Source: Nemania diffusa (taxonomy: Eukaryota > Ascomycota > Sordariomycetes > Xylariales > Xylariaceae). From it: 64,000 nucleotides of DNA. The DNA lies in NCBI GenBank assembly GCA_038501195.1, contig JBBPUQ010000010.1:3222001-3286000 (forward strand), given 5' to 3'. The notes under the pieces were generated by a model. The model had not been told where the DNA came from. It worked only from the letters and a program-made list of their open reading frames with translations, and did no database searches. A program made the translations under genes and the position numbers. Every line of letters begins with the position of its first letter. Within the stretch, counting starts at the first letter, position 1. Below, in pieces: positions 60,868-64,000 of this stretch.

Positions 60868-63817
60868 TCATGCTCGAAGGTTACATGGGGTACTATGTTA
60901 CACGTCTTGAACCGCGGGTTCAGTTAAATTATTCGGGCTCTTAACTGGTCTACAGCAAGTCGGCAAAGTATATAGTAGTGTCTTTGTGGTTAGCGTCAAG
61001 TCATACCATATCGAACAAGAATATGTCTGAGCGAATGAACACTGAACGAGTCGTAGTGAAGAGCTGGCGTTGTGTGAGAGAGCGCAATGTGGATGTTGGG
61101 CTTACCCCTGGCCTCGAGTTTGTTGATCAAATATCCGACCGTTAGTATAACCAGGTAGTTTTAGGAGTTACATCCTGTCGCACTGCACTCTCCTTAATTT
61201 GAAGAGCAAGTCGGGTGTAAATGAATTTGGTACTAGTATTATCTCTGGTCATCCGTGATATCCCTGAAAATCCTTCTCATGCCTACCTCAAAACTACACC
61301 GTAACTCCACCTCGCAATCCCATACCCTCCTCTTCGTATATAATAAGTTGGTGTATTCAGAGCTGTACTGCGTCGCACAAAATTGACTGGGTCTTACTCC
61401 TCGTGATATTTGCTTTGTGGATCCAGTATTCCCAGCTAATCAACTCCAGGTTAACAATGTTGATATTGGCGTTGTCCAGCTGTATTCGAAAGGGATAAAA
61501 TATAATGCCAGGAGACTCGCTTAGTTACGATTTGGGTAACCGGGTGTCTGATGTTTATCTACTTTATTCGCCTTGCCGATTATTTAACCTTGTACTTCAT
61601 TGTATGACATGAGTCCACGCCGGGCCTACGTACCTATTGTAACATCACTACAACCCCTTCATACATAGTACGTGCTACTACAACTAGTTGTCATACTGAA
61701 ACATAGTCCTGATGCGGTTGAAAGAGAAAGATTGATTCACTCGAAAATATATGTATGCGTACCTGTTTGCATACATCACGCCAGCGGTACACTGTGGGTG
61801 GTGCTAACCGATGCCCTCCTCGCCACCCATCCATCATACGAGTCATCACAAACGCGGGCTTCACAATAGCGTCGAACGATTATAGCAATATGAGTCAGCC
61901 GATGAGGGTCGCAAAGTGTTACGCACGTGCTGCGAAATTTGTTTCCCGTTCGGCACTTCGTTTTGCATGAACCTGACTTGCCTGTCGCCGTAAGCCCCGG
62001 TTCCGTGTGCCACACACCCGGGATCGTCTCCACCGATGCCCTCGGAATTGGGAGCGAGGGTGCCACCGCGCCGAGATGAAATAGTCCTAGTACGGCTATC
62101 CTGTCTTGAGATTACACGAACTAGTATGCTTAGGTCCGGCCGGCCTGGCTGAGAGGAAGCCGAAGTGGGCCGTGGATGCGCCGACGGGATGACGCCATGT
62201 AGTAACTAGTTTAAGTTACGCTTCCGCTTAACCATCGTGAATAACTCCCTGCAAGTACCTATATTAATGATTGTGTCCTCAACCCTGTTTTTTCTTCTAT
62301 CTCATCCACCACAGACTTTGGAAGCTATGGCTACCGAATGTATATCTCATTGCGTATAGCTACGTAGCCTATCTATTCCTAACAACTTGAAGAATTCCTA
62401 CAATCCCAATTTTCTCAATTTTGGTTCACCGCAGCCTATGATTAGGGTGGGTGTAGGCCGTGGGACGCCCGACTGTCGGCCAGGCCCATGTCGGCTGATT
62501 AGGCGGTCGGTAAAGCAACGTCTTTTAGTACATATAACTCTATAGTTGATTTCAGTGATACGGATATCGCGTGCAGTGGCGTTGAGCAATTGTGTCATGT
62601 TACGGAGGAGGCTTAGAACGCCCTTTGGACTCTCGATTCCAGGAAGAGCTGTGTAGACCTCCTAATCTTTAAAGGCTGCGCACAGAACAAGCTGTACAAT
62701 GTGTCAGTTTGGCGTCTGCAGTCCGGTAAGGCGATATCTTATGAACCTTATGCGTAATTGACAATTTCAGCTTGCCGTAGAATTATACCGTGCAGCTGGG
62801 CGTCGTTAAAGATTGAGGCTGGATGTGCCAAGACCTAAAATCTCTGACCCAGGGTTAGGTTTAAGAACAGTATATAGGTACGTATAATGCTCTAGATATA
62901 GTACGAACTAGTACCTATATTATATGTGAGTATCTATTATACATGACGTAAGTCAACGTAGTGTAAATCTGTTGCACATGAGTCGTTTAAACCTGGCTTT
63001 GTTTTATTTCTAAAAACATGGTTATTATAGTATTTTTCGAACAGGGAAGCCTACGAGGGTAGACTACCTGCTCAATGCAAGACAGTACAGTCGCGAGTTC
63101 GGTGCGTTACTATTTTGGTAGGTCGGGTATTTCATGAGGGTAAGCAATATGATAGAATGGCGCCTGCATCGCTTTTACGTTATCTACTGGTTCCTGAATC
63201 AAGATAGAATCTCCAAATGCAACTACCCAGAGAAGAAGACCTTCAATCACGAGCGTGAGTAAGGGAAGCCTGTAGATAAACCAGTAAGAATTCATGGCCA
63301 CCAATACTTTCTGATAGTCACCCGCATTAAGCTGCGGTTCTATTTATCTTCAACGCCAATCAGGCGCAGTCCCTGTTACTTGGCGCACTCTAAAAGGCCG
63401 GATCGGGGCTGAGTTAGCAGTTTATAGCGAATCAGCGGCGAGGACGCCGCTTAAAAAACCAGGGGTGGGGGAGCTCGACCTTGCAAGGCACACCCACCAC
63501 ACTAAACACGAAGCCCACCGGTCGGGGGCAATGCTATAGGCAGGCATACAGTACCTGGATAGCTCTCATGCAGCTTCACTACCACCACATTCCCCTTGAT
63601 CGTCCGATTTCCTAGGTTCTCATCTTTTCCTTTCTTCTCATACATTCGTTATATTGCTAGAGTGTGCCAATCGTTCTAATGGATCAAATTCGACCGTGTT
63701 ATTATTACCTAAGTAGTTAACAACAAAGTCCCAGTTATCGAGGGTGATTCGATGTCGTGAGATCCCAAGGGGAAGGCTCCCAGTTACGCGGCATGCTAGG
63801 CTTCGTACACCCTCACA
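60868..63817. other. Intergenic, 3 kb
   Basis: No supported gene apart from a weak small frame at 63110-63295. Mixed composition, with AT-leaning stretches around 62860-63050. Confidence 0.55.
63110..63295 (-). CDS. Possible small membrane peptide
   Basis: 61 codons from an ATG at 63295 with one strong hydrophobic segment (LPLLTLVIEGLLLWVVAFG, about 9-27) and a polar tail ending HEIPDLPK. A TCTACAG acceptor lies just inside the start, so it may instead be the last exon of something longer. No family recognised. Confidence 0.2.
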   Translation of the reverse strand: MNSYWFIYRLPLLTLVIEGLLLWVVAFGDSILIQEPVDNVKAMQAPFYHIAYPHEIPDLPK

Positions 63818-64000
63818 ATGGGCCTCTTTAGCAAGAAGAAAGAAGCAAAACCTATACCATGCTCTCAAAGCACTACCAGGCTACAGCCATCTGGTCGTCG
63901 CCACGAGAGCACCCAGCACCGCCCGGGTCCTAACCCATCTCCAAGCCCATTTCAAACTCCTGGGTTTTTCCCACCACCGCCGCCGCCGCCTCTACCCCAT
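63818..64000 (+). CDS. 5' end of a proline-rich protein gene (truncated by window)
   Basis: Open from ATG 63818 (MGLFSKKKEAKPIP) for 61 codons to the window end with no stop. The visible part is basic, then Ser/Pro-rich, ending in a polyproline run. The N-terminal Met-Gly with following lysines could allow membrane association, but residue 6 is not Ser, so classical myristoylation is weakly supported. Function unknown. Confidence 0.6.
   Translation, partial: MGLFSKKKEAKPIPCSQSTTRLQPSGRRHESTQHRPGPNPSPSPFQTPGFFPPPPPPPLPH

Overview
This window looks like a filamentous ascomycete (Pezizomycotina, probably Sordariomycetes). The genes have short 46-150 nt introns with GTAAGT-like donors and CTAAC/CTGAC branch points. 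The gene set includes a QDE-2-type Argonaute, a FunK1-type fungal kinase, a TeaR/Mod5-like cell-end protein, a fungal GH18 chitinase and a fungal-type sterol O-acyltransferase. An almost pure A+T block fits a RIP-mutated isochore. I did not identify the species, and the order is inference.

Layout. 1-6838 is an extreme AT isochore with nested decayed repeats, including two large inverted repeats, ending in an (AAT)n microsatellite. About 6900-10160 is a compact non-RIPped insert with two convergent genes. One is an integrase-core (DDE-type) transposase-like gene with one frameshift. The other encodes a protein with a SUMO-interacting motif and a row of SUMO-acceptor consensus sites. This pair is the best candidate in the window for an undescribed mobile system. 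From 10.4 kb on the DNA is ordinary gene-bearing chromosome: GH18 chitinase (-), TAF5 (-) divergent from MED11 (+), VPS5/SNX1 (+) convergent with mitochondrial bL31m (-), which is divergent from a mitochondrial flavin-reductase-like gene (+), then tRNA-His(GTG), sterol O-acyltransferase ARE2 (+) and a J-domain protein (-).

32.2-42.8 kb is a gene desert of about 10.5 kb with no convincing complete gene, only two short exon-like islands. After it come a metallophosphoesterase (-), a TeaR-like prenylated protein (+), Argonaute (-), a FunK1 kinase (+) whose 784-codon frame is broken by one in-frame TAG, a small secreted cysteine-containing protein (+), and the 5' end of a proline-rich gene running off the window (+).

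Functional themes are general transcription (TFIID and Mediator genes sharing one promoter region), retromer trafficking, lipid storage, mitochondrial translation, polarity, and RNA silencing beside a genome shaped by repeat-induced mutation. All intergenic regions carry a recurring TAGGTACCTACCTA-type motif that I did not see in the coding exons. Exon boundaries were set by reading the frames by hand; the first Argonaute intron is the least certain.
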